A DNA stretch of 64,000 bases from DRPN01 sp964599235 (GTDB taxonomy: Bacteria; Bacteroidota; Bacteroidia; Bacteroidales; VadinHA17). The notes under the pieces were generated by a model. It searched no databases, had not been told where the DNA came from, and was given only the letters and a program-made list of their open reading frames with translations. The DNA lies in contig CAZRDX010000009.1 of NCBI GenBank assembly GCA_964599235.1, positions 62,001-126,000 on the forward strand, read 5' to 3'. Within the stretch, counting starts at the first letter, position 1, and each line of letters begins with the position of its first letter. Shown piece by piece: positions 1-7,785 of the stretch. Made by a program: the position numbers and the translations under genes.

Positions 1-2
1 CC

Positions 3-518
3 GTGCCGGGACGTCAACTCGTGCAGCTCATCAACCTCTCCAGGATGAAGATCTATGCCGATGTCTCGGAGACTTATCTCCTAAAGATCGACAAAGGTCA
101 GGAGGTGGAAGTGATCTTTCCCGACCTGGAAAACCTCACTTACCGTCTGCCTGTGTTCAGGAAAGAGAACGTGATCAACCGGAAGACGCGCACCTTCAAG
201 ATCGAAATGAAACTGCACAACCCCGACTGGAAGATCAAGCCCAACCTTTTCACCCTGGTTCGTTTCCGTGACTATCACAATCCCCGGGCCCTGGTGGTGC
301 CTTCGGAGATCATCAAAAAGGATATCCACGGATATTTCCTTTACGTGGCGGAACAGAAAGGCAAGGAAACACTGGCCCGCAAGGTATATGTCACGCCGGG
401 GGTCTTCTACAAGGACATGACCCAGATCAGCGAAGGACTTTCTGCCGGCGACCGTGTGATCGTCGAAGGGTACGACCAGGTGACCAACGGTGAGAAGATC
501 AGGGTGATCGAACAGTAA
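3..518 (+). CDS. RND efflux periplasmic adaptor subunit (5' partial)
   Basis: C-terminal 171 residues of a membrane fusion protein (HlyD/AcrA type) that would link an inner-membrane RND pump to an outer-membrane TolC-like channel. The gene is open at the window edge, so the GTG at 3 is simply the first in-frame codon and not a chosen start. The visible part fits the beta-barrel and membrane-proximal domains: 'KIYADVSETYLLKIDKGQ' near the edge, then 'ALVVPSEIIKKD' and 'GLSAGDRVIVEGYDQVTNGE', the typical closing region of this family. It ends 8 bases before the pump gene, so the two are very likely co-transcribed. Family assignment is secure; the substrate is not visible. Confidence 0.85.
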   Translation: MPGRQLVQLINLSRMKIYADVSETYLLKIDKGQEVEVIFPDLENLTYRLPVFRKENVINRKTRTFKIEMKLHNPDWKIKPNLFTLVRFRDYHNPRALVVPSEIIKKDIHGYFLYVAEQKGKETLARKVYVTPGVFYKDMTQISEGLSAGDRVIVEGYDQVTNGEKIRVIEQ

Positions 519-526
519 GCGAAAAA

Positions 527-3500
527 ATGGAGAAGATGGAAAACGAACCGAAGAAAGACCAGGTGATCCGCAATTTCGCTCTCACCACGCTTTCGCTGAA
601 GAACAAGAACACGGTCTTCCTGATGACCTTCGTGCTCATCATCTTCGGCCTGGTCTCATACATCCGTCTGCCGAAAGAGCTCTTCCCCGATGTGGTCGTC
701 CCCACCGTCCTGGTGCAGACGGTCTATCCGGGCAACTCGCCGGCCGACATCGAGAATCTCATCACACGCCCCATCGAAAAGGAGATCGACGGGATCCGCG
801 GCATCAAGAAGCTCACCTCCCAGTCGTACCAGGATCTTTCTTTCATCACCGTAGAGTTCAACACCGGTGTGGACATCAACAAGGCGCTGCAGGATGTGAA
901 GGATGCCGTCGACAGGGCCCGCAGCGACCTGCCCGACGACCTGCTCAACGAACCGACCGTCAAGGACATCGACTTCACCGAATTCCCCATCATCACCATC
1001 AACCTGTCCGGCGACTACAGCACCGTGGAGCTTCGCAAGTATGCCGAATACCTGCAGGATGAGGTCGAAACGGTCAAGGAGATCTCGCGTGTGGACATCA
1101 AAGGTATCAACGACCGGGAGATCAAGATCATCATCGATCCGTACAAGCTGCAAGAGATGAATCTCAGCTTCCGGGACATCGAGAATGCCATCCGCAGCGA
1201 GAACATCTCCATGTCAGGCGGCGAAGTGAAGGTGAACGGTACCACCCGTTCCATCCGCATCCTGGGCGAGTTCGCCACCGCCGACCAGATCGAGAACATC
1301 ATCGTCAAACAGGTGGAAGGCAATGTCAAGTACCTCAAGGACGTAGCCCGCGTGATCGACGGCTTTGAGGATCCTACCAACTACGCCCGCCTCAACAGCA
1401 AGCCCGTAGTTTCACTACAGGTGGTGAAAAAAGGAGGAGAGAACCTGCTGGTGGCCACCGACAAGATCTTCGCCATCGTCGAAAAGGCCCGCAGCGAGGG
1501 GATCCTGCCCTCCAACCTGAAGATCGACTATACCAACGACCAGTCGGAACTGGTGCGCAAGCAGCTCAGCAACCTGGAGAACAACATCATCATGGGGGTC
1601 ATCCTCGTGGTGCTGGTGCTTTACTATTTCATGGGTGTCCGCAACGCCCTCCTGGTAGGTCTGGCCATTCCGATGTCGATGTTCATCAGCTTCATGGTGA
1701 TGGGGCTTACCGGCATACGGATCAACATGATCACCCTCTTCGCCCTGATCCTGTCACTGGGTATGCTGGTCGACAATGCCATCGTGGTGGTGGAGAACAT
1801 CTATCGTTTCATTGACCGGGGTTATCGGCCATGGGAGGCGGCCAAGCAGGCCACCGGCGAGATCGCCGTGCCCATCATCGCCTCAACGGCCACCACCCTG
1901 GCCGCCTTTTTCCCGATGGTTTTCTGGTCGGGACGCATCGGTGAGTTCATGAAGATGCTGCCCATCATGCTAATCATCGTGCTGAGCTCCTCGCTTTTTG
2001 TGGCACTGGTGATCATCCCTGTCTTCTCGGCCACTTTCATCAAGAAAAAGGAACGCGGCGACTATACCCCCAACAGGAAAAAAACTTTCCGCACCCTGGG
2101 GATCATGAGCGTCGTGGCCGTGCTGGGATATGTGACGCATCATTATGTGATCGCCAACCTGCTGGCCTTTTTTGTGGTGATCGTGGCACTGCATACTCTC
2201 TTTTTCTACCGTTCGGAGCGTTGGTTCCAGGTGAAGTTCCTGGGGTGGCTGGAGGACATCTACGCGCGATCGCTGCGTTTTGCCCTGCGGGGGCGCAACC
2301 CGGTGCTCTTCCTGGCCGGCACTTTTCTGCTGCTGGGGGTGACCATCATGTTCTACCGTGCACGCAATCCCAAGGTCGACTTTTTCCCGGAAAATGAACC
2401 CAGTTACATCAACATCGAAGCCGACATGCCGCTGGGCACCGACATCACGCGCACCGATTCGATGATGAAGGTGCTGGAGGCCCGTCTTGCGAGGCTGCTG
2501 CGCCCCGACAGCATCGTCGTCAAGAACGTTCTCACCACCGTAGGCCGCGGCATCCCGGACAAGTTCACCGGCGGCAAGGACGAACCCAACAAAGGGCTCA
2601 TCACGATCAACTTTGTCGACTACAAGGACCGCCACGGCATCCGCACCTCCGAGATCATGAAACGCATCTCGGAAGCCTTCATCAACCAATACCCCGGTGT
2701 ACGCATCTCGGTGGAAAAAAACAAGATGGGACCTCCCACCGGCAAACCGGTGAACATTGAGATCTCGGGAGAGAATTTCAACACGCTGATCCATCTGGCC
2801 GACAGCATCAAAAGTTTCATCTCCCATACCGGCATCGAAGGCATCGAGGGGCTGAAGCTGGACCTGGATGTGGGCAAGCCGGAGCTGATCGTCCGTATCA
2901 ACCGCGAGAAGGCCCGCCGTTACGGTCTTTCCACCCAGCTCATTGCCGGCACCATCCGCACTGCCCTCTATGGCCGCAAGGTGTCCGACTTCAAAGTGGG
3001 AGAGGACGAATACCCCATCACCATCCGTCTGGCCGACCGTTTCCGCAACGATATCACCACCCTGCTGAACCAGACCGTCGCCCTCAACGAGAAGGGCAAG
3101 ATCACCAACATCCCCATCTCGGCGGTGACCACCATCTCCTACAGCAACACTTACGGTACCATCAACCGCAAGGACCGCAAGCGGGTGGTAACCCTGTATT
3201 CGAACGTATTGCCCGGCTTCAACAGCAACCGCATCATCCAGCAATTACAGGTGGCCATGGCCGGATTCACCCTGCCGGCCGGTTACAACTACTCCTTCAC
3301 GGGTGAACAGGAAGACCAGAAGGAATCGATGGAATTCCTGTCACGGGCCATGCTCATCGCCCTGTCCATCATTCTTCTCATCCTGGTGACCCAGTTCAAT
3401 TCGATCATCCGCCCGGTGATCATCATGGCCAGTGTGGTGTTCAGCACCATCGGTGTTTTCGGTGGCCTGGCCACCTTCAATATGGACTTTGTTGTGATCA

Positions 3501-3955
3501 TGACCGGTATCGGGATCATCTCGCTGGCAGGCATTGTGGTGAACAATGCCATTGTGCTGCTCGACTACATCGAGCTGCTGAAGGCACGGCGACGCAAGGA
3601 GCTGGGGCTTCCCGAAGACGCCTATCTTCCGGTGGAGGAAGCCACCGAATGCATCATCCGTGCCGGGCGTACCCGTCTGCGGCCCGTTCTGCTCACGGCT
3701 ATCACTACGGTGCTGGGGCTGATCTCCCTGGCCATCGGACTGAACATGAACTTCGGCACCCTGCTCAGCAGGATGGACCCACAGCTCTATTTCGGCGGCG
3801 ACAACGTCCTCTTCTGGGGACCCATGTCGTGGACCGTCATCTTCGGGCTCTCCTTCTCCACTTTCCTCACCCTTATCATTGTTCCTGTCATGTACCGCCT
3901 GACCATCATCATCCAGAAATGGTTCATGGACCTTTTCGGGAAAAAAGCCGCTTGA
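527..3955 (+). CDS. RND efflux transporter permease subunit (AcrB/HAE-type)
   Basis: Proton-driven inner-membrane pump of 1142 residues, the usual length for the Bacteroidetes branch of this family. The first membrane helix is at about 28-48. The TM4 motif 'LVDNAIVVVENI' (D near 415) carries one of the two acidic proton-relay residues of AcrB, with N in place of the second. The TM10 motif 'GIVVNNAIVLLD' is also present. Two large periplasmic loops follow TM1 and TM7 as expected. Between TM6 and TM7 there is an additional hydrophobic stretch (about residues 524-562) that could form two further helices. The ATG at 527 follows the adaptor stop by 8 bases. Substrates could be drugs, lipids or other small molecules; the sequence does not decide this. 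Confidence 0.93.
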   Translation: MEKMENEPKKDQVIRNFALTTLSLKNKNTVFLMTFVLIIFGLVSYIRLPKELFPDVVVPTVLVQTVYPGNSPADIENLITRPIEKEIDGIRGIKKLTSQSYQDLSFITVEFNTGVDINKALQDVKDAVDRARSDLPDDLLNEPTVKDIDFTEFPIITINLSGDYSTVELRKYAEYLQDEVETVKEISRVDIKGINDREIKIIIDPYKLQEMNLSFRDIENAIRSENISMSGGEVKVNGTTRSIRILGEFATADQIENIIVKQVEGNVKYLKDVARVIDGFEDPTNYARLNSKPVVSLQVVKKGGENLLVATDKIFAIVEKARSEGILPSNLKIDYTNDQSELVRKQLSNLENNIIMGVILVVLVLYYFMGVRNALLVGLAIPMSMFISFMVMGLTGIRINMITLFALILSLGMLVDNAIVVVENIYRFIDRGYRPWEAAKQATGEIAVPIIASTATTLAAFFPMVFWSGRIGEFMKMLPIMLIIVLSSSLFVALVIIPVFSATFIKKKERGDYTPNRKKTFRTLGIMSVVAVLGYVTHHYVIANLLAFFVVIVALHTLFFYRSERWFQVKFLGWLEDIYARSLRFALRGRNPVLFLAGTFLLLGVTIMFYRARNPKVDFFPENEPSYINIEADMPLGTDITRTDSMMKVLEARLARLLRPDSIVVKNVLTTVGRGIPDKFTGGKDEPNKGLITINFVDYKDRHGIRTSEIMKRISEAFINQYPGVRISVEKNKMGPPTGKPVNIEISGENFNTLIHLADSIKSFISHTGIEGIEGLKLDLDVGKPELIVRINREKARRYGLSTQLIAGTIRTALYGRKVSDFKVGEDEYPITIRLADRFRNDITTLLNQTVALNEKGKITNIPISAVTTISYSNTYGTINRKDRKRVVTLYSNVLPGFNSNRIIQQLQVAMAGFTLPAGYNYSFTGEQEDQKESMEFLSRAMLIALSIILLILVTQFNSIIRPVIIMASVVFSTIGVFGGLATFNMDFVVIMTGIGIISLAGIVVNNAIVLLDYIELLKARRRKELGLPEDAYLPVEEATECIIRAGRTRLRPVLLTAITTVLGLISLAIGLNMNFGTLLSRMDPQLYFGGDNVLFWGPMSWTVIFGLSFSTFLTLIIVPVMYRLTIIIQKWFMDLFGKKAA

Positions 3956-4045
3956 CCGGCATCCGCCCCGGCAAACCTCCCGGCAACGCTTTTCCGGTCC
4001 TTGGTCAAAAAAGCAAGTTCTTTCGCCGCTGCTCAGAAGGTTTTT

Positions 4046-4067
4046 ATCCTGAGATAGGATTTTTTTC
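4046..4067 (+). terminator. weak rho-independent terminator after the RND operon
   Basis: A short hairpin ATCCT-gagat-AGGAT (4046-4060) is followed directly by a run of six T. The 5-bp stem is weak, so efficiency is uncertain, but its place between the pump stop and the next gene fits. Confidence 0.4.
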
Positions 4068-4102
4068 TTAAATTTACTTGGAAATATCTGCTGGGTGCCT
4101 GC

Positions 4103-5191
4103 ATGACAACGAACCACGACTCCCATACCAAGACCCTGTACCCGGTTTACAAGCTCTTCATGGACCATCAGATCGAACTGGTCTATCACGGGAGCATCGA
4201 TTCCGCCATTGCAGACGCTCTGATCAACATCTTCGAGCATCTTTTGTACAACAAGGAAGCACCGGTCAAGATCCAGAAACGGGCATTCTATATCCTGGTA
4301 GAGGCTTTACAGAACGTGGTAAGACACCAGATGGTCCCAGACAGGATGCCTCAGGGAGGCTCTCCCGCTTCGCTCCTTTTCCAGTATCTTAACGGTCATT
4401 TCGTCTTCACCCTCAAGAACCTGGTATTATCGGAAAAAAGGAAGGAGATCGCAGGAAAGATCGATGAGCTCAATGCCTTTGACAAGCAAGAACTCAATAA
4501 ACATTACAAGAAGATCCTGAAAAACGAGGTGCTTTCCGACAAGGGAGGTGCCGGCCTGGGCCTGATCGAGATCGCACGCAAATCGGAGAACATCATTACG
4601 TATGATTTCATCCCTGCCGGGGACAACCTCTCCTGGTTTTTTTTCAGTATCATGGTCGCCGACAAGGAGAAAAAAGATCCCGTACCGCCAGGGCAAGGGG
4701 TGGAGGTGGCCAAGGAGTTGCACCGTCTTCTTGCCGAAGGGGACATCTGGTTCCTTTTACGTGAAGAATACCCGGCCATCTTTCCTCAGGGGCTTTCCCA
4801 ACATGTGACCACCGTCTTGCGATGTTCCGGTCAGGAGCACACCCAACGGTTCCACACTCTCCTGCAGCCTTTCAGTGGTCTTTGTCAGGCCGTATCCCAC
4901 ATCCAGCTCCTTCATCAAAAACGTCCCTGCGTCGTATGCTTCGTCAGGGACAAGAAAGGGATGGCGCTCTATACCGGCATGCCGGTAAAAAAACAGGATG
5001 AGGGTAAGGTGGTGGATTTTTTCAGTGCCCTGTTCATTCCCGGCAGCGGCACGCCCGACATCACCTCCCTCGAAGAGGCCAGCTGGGAGCAGCTGAAAAG
5101 ATTGCCGGAATTTCTGCCTGCCCCGCCCCGGATCATCGTCCGGCAGGCCACCCCCTCCGACAGCTTCATCATCCTGAAATTCAAACTCTGA
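4103..5191 (+). CDS. SiaB-like (DUF6272-type) GHKL ATPase-fold protein
   Basis: Soluble 362-residue protein. The N-terminal ~190 residues resemble the SiaB/DUF6272 group of histidine-kinase-like ATPase folds that act as serine kinases on STAS partners in threonine-phosphorylation-type switches. Visible are an N-box-like 'EALQNVVRH' (about 67-75) and a glycine-rich lid 'DKGGAGLGLIEIARKS' (about 146-161). The remaining ~170 residues (from about 195) have no family I recognise; they are leucine-rich and without membrane helices or a signal peptide. No STAS partner or phosphatase is encoded next door. ATG at 4103 is the first good start after the upstream hairpin. Domain call for the N-terminal half is fairly sure; the physiological role is open. 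Confidence 0.65.
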   Translation: MTTNHDSHTKTLYPVYKLFMDHQIELVYHGSIDSAIADALINIFEHLLYNKEAPVKIQKRAFYILVEALQNVVRHQMVPDRMPQGGSPASLLFQYLNGHFVFTLKNLVLSEKRKEIAGKIDELNAFDKQELNKHYKKILKNEVLSDKGGAGLGLIEIARKSENIITYDFIPAGDNLSWFFFSIMVADKEKKDPVPPGQGVEVAKELHRLLAEGDIWFLLREEYPAIFPQGLSQHVTTVLRCSGQEHTQRFHTLLQPFSGLCQAVSHIQLLHQKRPCVVCFVRDKKGMALYTGMPVKKQDEGKVVDFFSALFIPGSGTPDITSLEEASWEQLKRLPEFLPAPPRIIVRQATPSDSFIILKFKL

Positions 5192-5215
5192 GAAAGGGGC
5201 AGAGAAAACTGCCTT

Positions 5216-5572
5216 TCAGTGATCACAATAGTTTCCCAGATTTTCCAGATGTCCGCCCAACAGGTCATCGACAAGGGCCGTGACTTCTTTGACGGGGGCG
5301 CCGTCGTAAACATTGATACCTTCTTCCAGGAGCATATCGATGGCCTTTTGTCCGATACCTCCGGTGATGACGTCTGTCACTCCCAGCTCACCCAGCCACC
5401 GTGGAAAGACCTCCGGGGCATGGGGTGGCGGGACCACCTCATGGATCCCGGCCACCTGCCCCTCACGGATATCGAACAAGGCAAAGGCAGGTGTCTTCCC
5501 GAAATGAATGCACAGTTTGCCCTCTTTCACCGGCACCGCGATCCTTCCCGAACGTTTTTTTTCCTTTTCCAT
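5216..5572 (-). CDS. NifX/NifB-type dinitrogenase iron-molybdenum cofactor family protein
   Basis: Small cytosolic protein of 118 residues with the ribonuclease H-like fold of the NifX/NafY/VnfX family: 'RIAVPVKEGKLCIHFGKTPAFALFDI' region at the start (read in two parts), 'PRWLGELGVTDVITGGIGQKA' in the middle and a final 'NYCDH'. An open frame extends further upstream, but the ATG at 5572 gives the normal family length and lies 13 bases after the stop of the DUF134 gene, so that start is preferred. Outside nitrogen-fixing organisms such proteins are thought to carry or chaperone iron-sulfur or metal clusters; no nif genes are present here. It is probably co-transcribed with, and perhaps functionally paired to, the upstream DUF134 regulator. 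Confidence 0.8.
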   Translation of the reverse strand: MEKEKKRSGRIAVPVKEGKLCIHFGKTPAFALFDIREGQVAGIHEVVPPPHAPEVFPRWLGELGVTDVITGGIGQKAIDMLLEEGINVYDGAPVKEVTALVDDLLGGHLENLGNYCDH

Positions 5573-5585
5573 AAGTGTTGCTTGA

Positions 5586-6155
5586 TCATTCCCGCACCAT
5601 CGGTGCTCCGCACGAAGGACATACGTAAGTGTTACACGGCCGGCCCGGTTCGTGTGCCACCCGAGTACCGCAGGAAGGACAGACACAATGACCGGGGGCG
5701 AGGTGTTTCCAACGGCCATGCCCTCTTTTCCTCTGCCAGTTCCGGATGGTCTCGTTCAAATGGATCAGCTCCCGTGACCCGCAGTGCGGACACTTGCGTT
5801 CCTCCTCCTCTTCCAAAGAAAAGACCGCATGACAACGCCTGCAACGATACCACTCCTCACGGAATCCGACAAAACCTCCCTCGATACGTATCTCACGCCC
5901 TTCCACCAGCGCCGTGGCCAGTTTCTTGCGCACCTCATCATACATCCTCGTGAGCGTGGGACGTGAGACACCCATCTGCCGGGCCGCCTCCTGATGCGAA
6001 AGACCTTCATAATCCACCAGACGGAACGCTTCCCACTCCTCATACAACAGATACACCGGCTCGCCTTCCCGGCCTTCTGTCCCGCCTATGGGCAAAAAAC
6101 CCTGTACTTTCGGAGGATCCCCTATCTTTCTGCTCTTCCTTGGTCGCGGCGACAT
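5586..6155 (-). CDS. DUF134 DNA-binding protein with C-terminal zinc ribbons
   Basis: A 189-residue putative transcription regulator. The N-terminal half is a DUF134 domain with a sigma-like helix-turn-helix ('GLSHQEAARQMGVSRPTLTR', about 53-72). The C-terminal half carries paired CxxC knuckles: 'CRRC', 'CPHC', 'CPSC' and a second 'CPSC', suggesting one or two zinc ribbons or metal-cluster sites beyond the core domain. It starts at 6155, divergent from comF, and is followed by the NifX-like gene after 13 bases. DUF134 proteins are frequently found beside NifX-like proteins in archaea and anaerobic bacteria, which supports a shared role in metal or redox homeostasis; the effector and target are not visible. 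Confidence 0.8.
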   Translation of the reverse strand: MSPRPRKSRKIGDPPKVQGFLPIGGTEGREGEPVYLLYEEWEAFRLVDYEGLSHQEAARQMGVSRPTLTRMYDEVRKKLATALVEGREIRIEGGFVGFREEWYRCRRCHAVFSLEEEEERKCPHCGSRELIHLNETIRNWQRKRGHGRWKHLAPGHCVCPSCGTRVAHEPGRPCNTYVCPSCGAPMVRE

Positions 6156-6259
6156 ATCCTTTTTGGGGCAAATATAATGAACAAATGTTCAAAATCCATA
6201 TTTGTTCCAAAGATAAATTTAGTGTAAATTTTAACAAAAAAAGAAAAAAGCATTTCACG

Positions 6260-6958
6260 GTGCGCGGAACGGAGCTTTTCAGGGCTGTTGCCGATCTTTT
6301 TTTCCCGCGGGTCTGTCCGTTGTGCGGGCAGGTCCTTTTGACGGGTGAAGAAGGCATATGTCTCTCCTGCCTGAGCGATCTGCCTTATGTTCGTTTCCGG
6401 GATACGGCGGAAGGCCCGCTGGCCCGTGTATTCTGGGGGCGTATACCTTTCCGCGGGGTCCATGCCTTCCTGTATTATGAAAAAGGCAACCGGGCAAGCC
6501 GGCTGGTACAGGCCATCAAATACCACGGCTACAAAGAGCTGGGCCGGTGGATGGGGAGGATCTACGGCGAACATCTTCGCTCTCTTCCTCCTTTTGACAA
6601 GGTGGATCTGGTGGTGCCCGTGCCTTTGCACCGGCGCAAGCAGCGTCAGCGGGGGTTCAACCAGAGCGAATGGATCGGAAAGGGCATTGCCGAGGCTTTG
6701 CAGATCCCGCTGGAGAGCCGCAACCTGTACCGCAAGATATACAATCCGTCGCAGACCCGCCGGGGACGTTACGAGCGCTGGGAGAACGTGGAAGGCATCT
6801 TTGCGTTACGTGATCCTTCCCTCTTCGAGGGCAAACATATCCTCCTGGTAGACGATGTGATCACCACCGGGGCCACGCTGGAGGCCTGTGCCACGGCGGT
6901 GCTGCAGGCTCCCGGATCAAGTGTCAGCCTGGCCGCCCTGAGCATGGCCCGGGGTTAG
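6260..6958 (+). CDS. ComF family phosphoribosyltransferase-like protein
   Basis: 232-residue protein of the ComF/GntX family. The N-terminus carries a double zinc-knuckle ('CPLCGQ' then 'CLSCL', about 20-43), followed by a type I phosphoribosyltransferase fold with the PRPP-binding loop 'ILLVDDVITTGATLEACA' near 193-210. 'RGFNQSE' is also characteristic. The frame is open far upstream, into the divergent gene. The GTG at 6260 gives the normal family N-terminus directly before the zinc knuckle; an ATG at 6185 is a possible alternative that would add 25 residues. ComF proteins are linked to natural competence and DNA uptake in some bacteria, but no other competence gene is nearby. Confidence 0.85.
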   Translation: MRGTELFRAVADLFFPRVCPLCGQVLLTGEEGICLSCLSDLPYVRFRDTAEGPLARVFWGRIPFRGVHAFLYYEKGNRASRLVQAIKYHGYKELGRWMGRIYGEHLRSLPPFDKVDLVVPVPLHRRKQRQRGFNQSEWIGKGIAEALQIPLESRNLYRKIYNPSQTRRGRYERWENVEGIFALRDPSLFEGKHILLVDDVITTGATLEACATAVLQAPGSSVSLAALSMARG

Positions 6959-6960
6959 GT

Positions 6961-7653
6961 TCATCCTTTTTCACGCAACAGCTCCCTCAACCGGGCCACT
7001 CCTTCACTTGCCTTCTCACGTATGTAAACCACTTCGCGGGAGAGCGGCACCCGCACTTCGGCAGGGTCGATCACGTAAATACGGCAATGAGAGGGAGTAT
7101 ACTGCACCAGCCCGGCAGCAGGATAGACCTTCATCGAGGTGCCGATGATCACGAAAAGATCCGCGCGGCTCACGATCTCTATGGCTTCTTCCATCGCGGG
7201 CACCGCCTCGCCGAACCACACCACGTGAGGCCGCAGCTGGGAGCCTTTTTCACACAGGTCCCCCAGGTTGAGCTCCGCCCCTTCGATCTCATACACCAGC
7301 GAAGGATCGGCCGTCGATCGGGCCTTGCGCAGTTCGCCGTGCAGGTGCAGCACCCTGCTGCTGCCGGCCCGTTCATGCAGGTCGTCAATGTTCTGGGTGA
7401 TGATGTGCACCTCGTAGTCTTTTTCCAATTCCACCAGCCCGTAATGCCCCGCATTGGGAGAGGCCTCCAGAAGCTGTTGCCGCCGTTCGTTGTAGAACTG
7501 CAGGACCAACCCCGGGTCACGCTCCCACGCCTCCGGCGTGGCAACTTCCGTGACATCGTACTCTTTCCACAAGCCCCCCATATCACGGAAAGTACGCAGA
7601 CCGCTCTCGGCGCTCATCCCCGCACCGGACAGGACCACCAGTCGTTCTTTCAT
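6961..7653 (-). CDS. cobB: NAD-dependent protein deacylase, sirtuin (CobB-like)
   Basis: 230-residue Sir2 family enzyme that removes acyl groups from lysine using NAD+. Seen are the NAD-binding motif 'GAGMSAESGLRTFRD' (about 10-24), 'TQNIDDLH' (about 86-93) and the catalytic His105 in 'HLHGEL'. Tyr54 and Arg57 in 'FYNER' form the YxxR pair that marks class III sirtuins able to remove succinyl/malonyl groups. The usual four zinc-binding cysteines are absent: only one Cys lies between the catalytic His and 'RPHVVWFGE'. The ATG at 7653 is preferred over one 36 bases upstream because it starts directly at the Rossmann strand. It ends 2 bases from the convergent comF stop. Confidence 0.9.
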   Translation of the reverse strand: MKERLVVLSGAGMSAESGLRTFRDMGGLWKEYDVTEVATPEAWERDPGLVLQFYNERRQQLLEASPNAGHYGLVELEKDYEVHIITQNIDDLHERAGSSRVLHLHGELRKARSTADPSLVYEIEGAELNLGDLCEKGSQLRPHVVWFGEAVPAMEEAIEIVSRADLFVIIGTSMKVYPAAGLVQYTPSHCRIYVIDPAEVRVPLSREVVYIREKASEGVARLRELLREKG

Positions 7654-7785
7654 GGTTCTTTTTTTCACAAAGTTATCATTTCCCGCCAAGAAGAACTTTA
7701 GTGGATAACTCCCGTTCTTTTTCTCTCTTTTTCCCGCCTAAAGTGGACAGAAAATCCGTAATTTCGCAGATACAATCTGTCAGTC

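Noticed and set aside
1970..3244. 424-codon open frame on the minus strand
   Set aside because: Antisense to the RND pump in GC-rich DNA where long open frames arise by codon bias.
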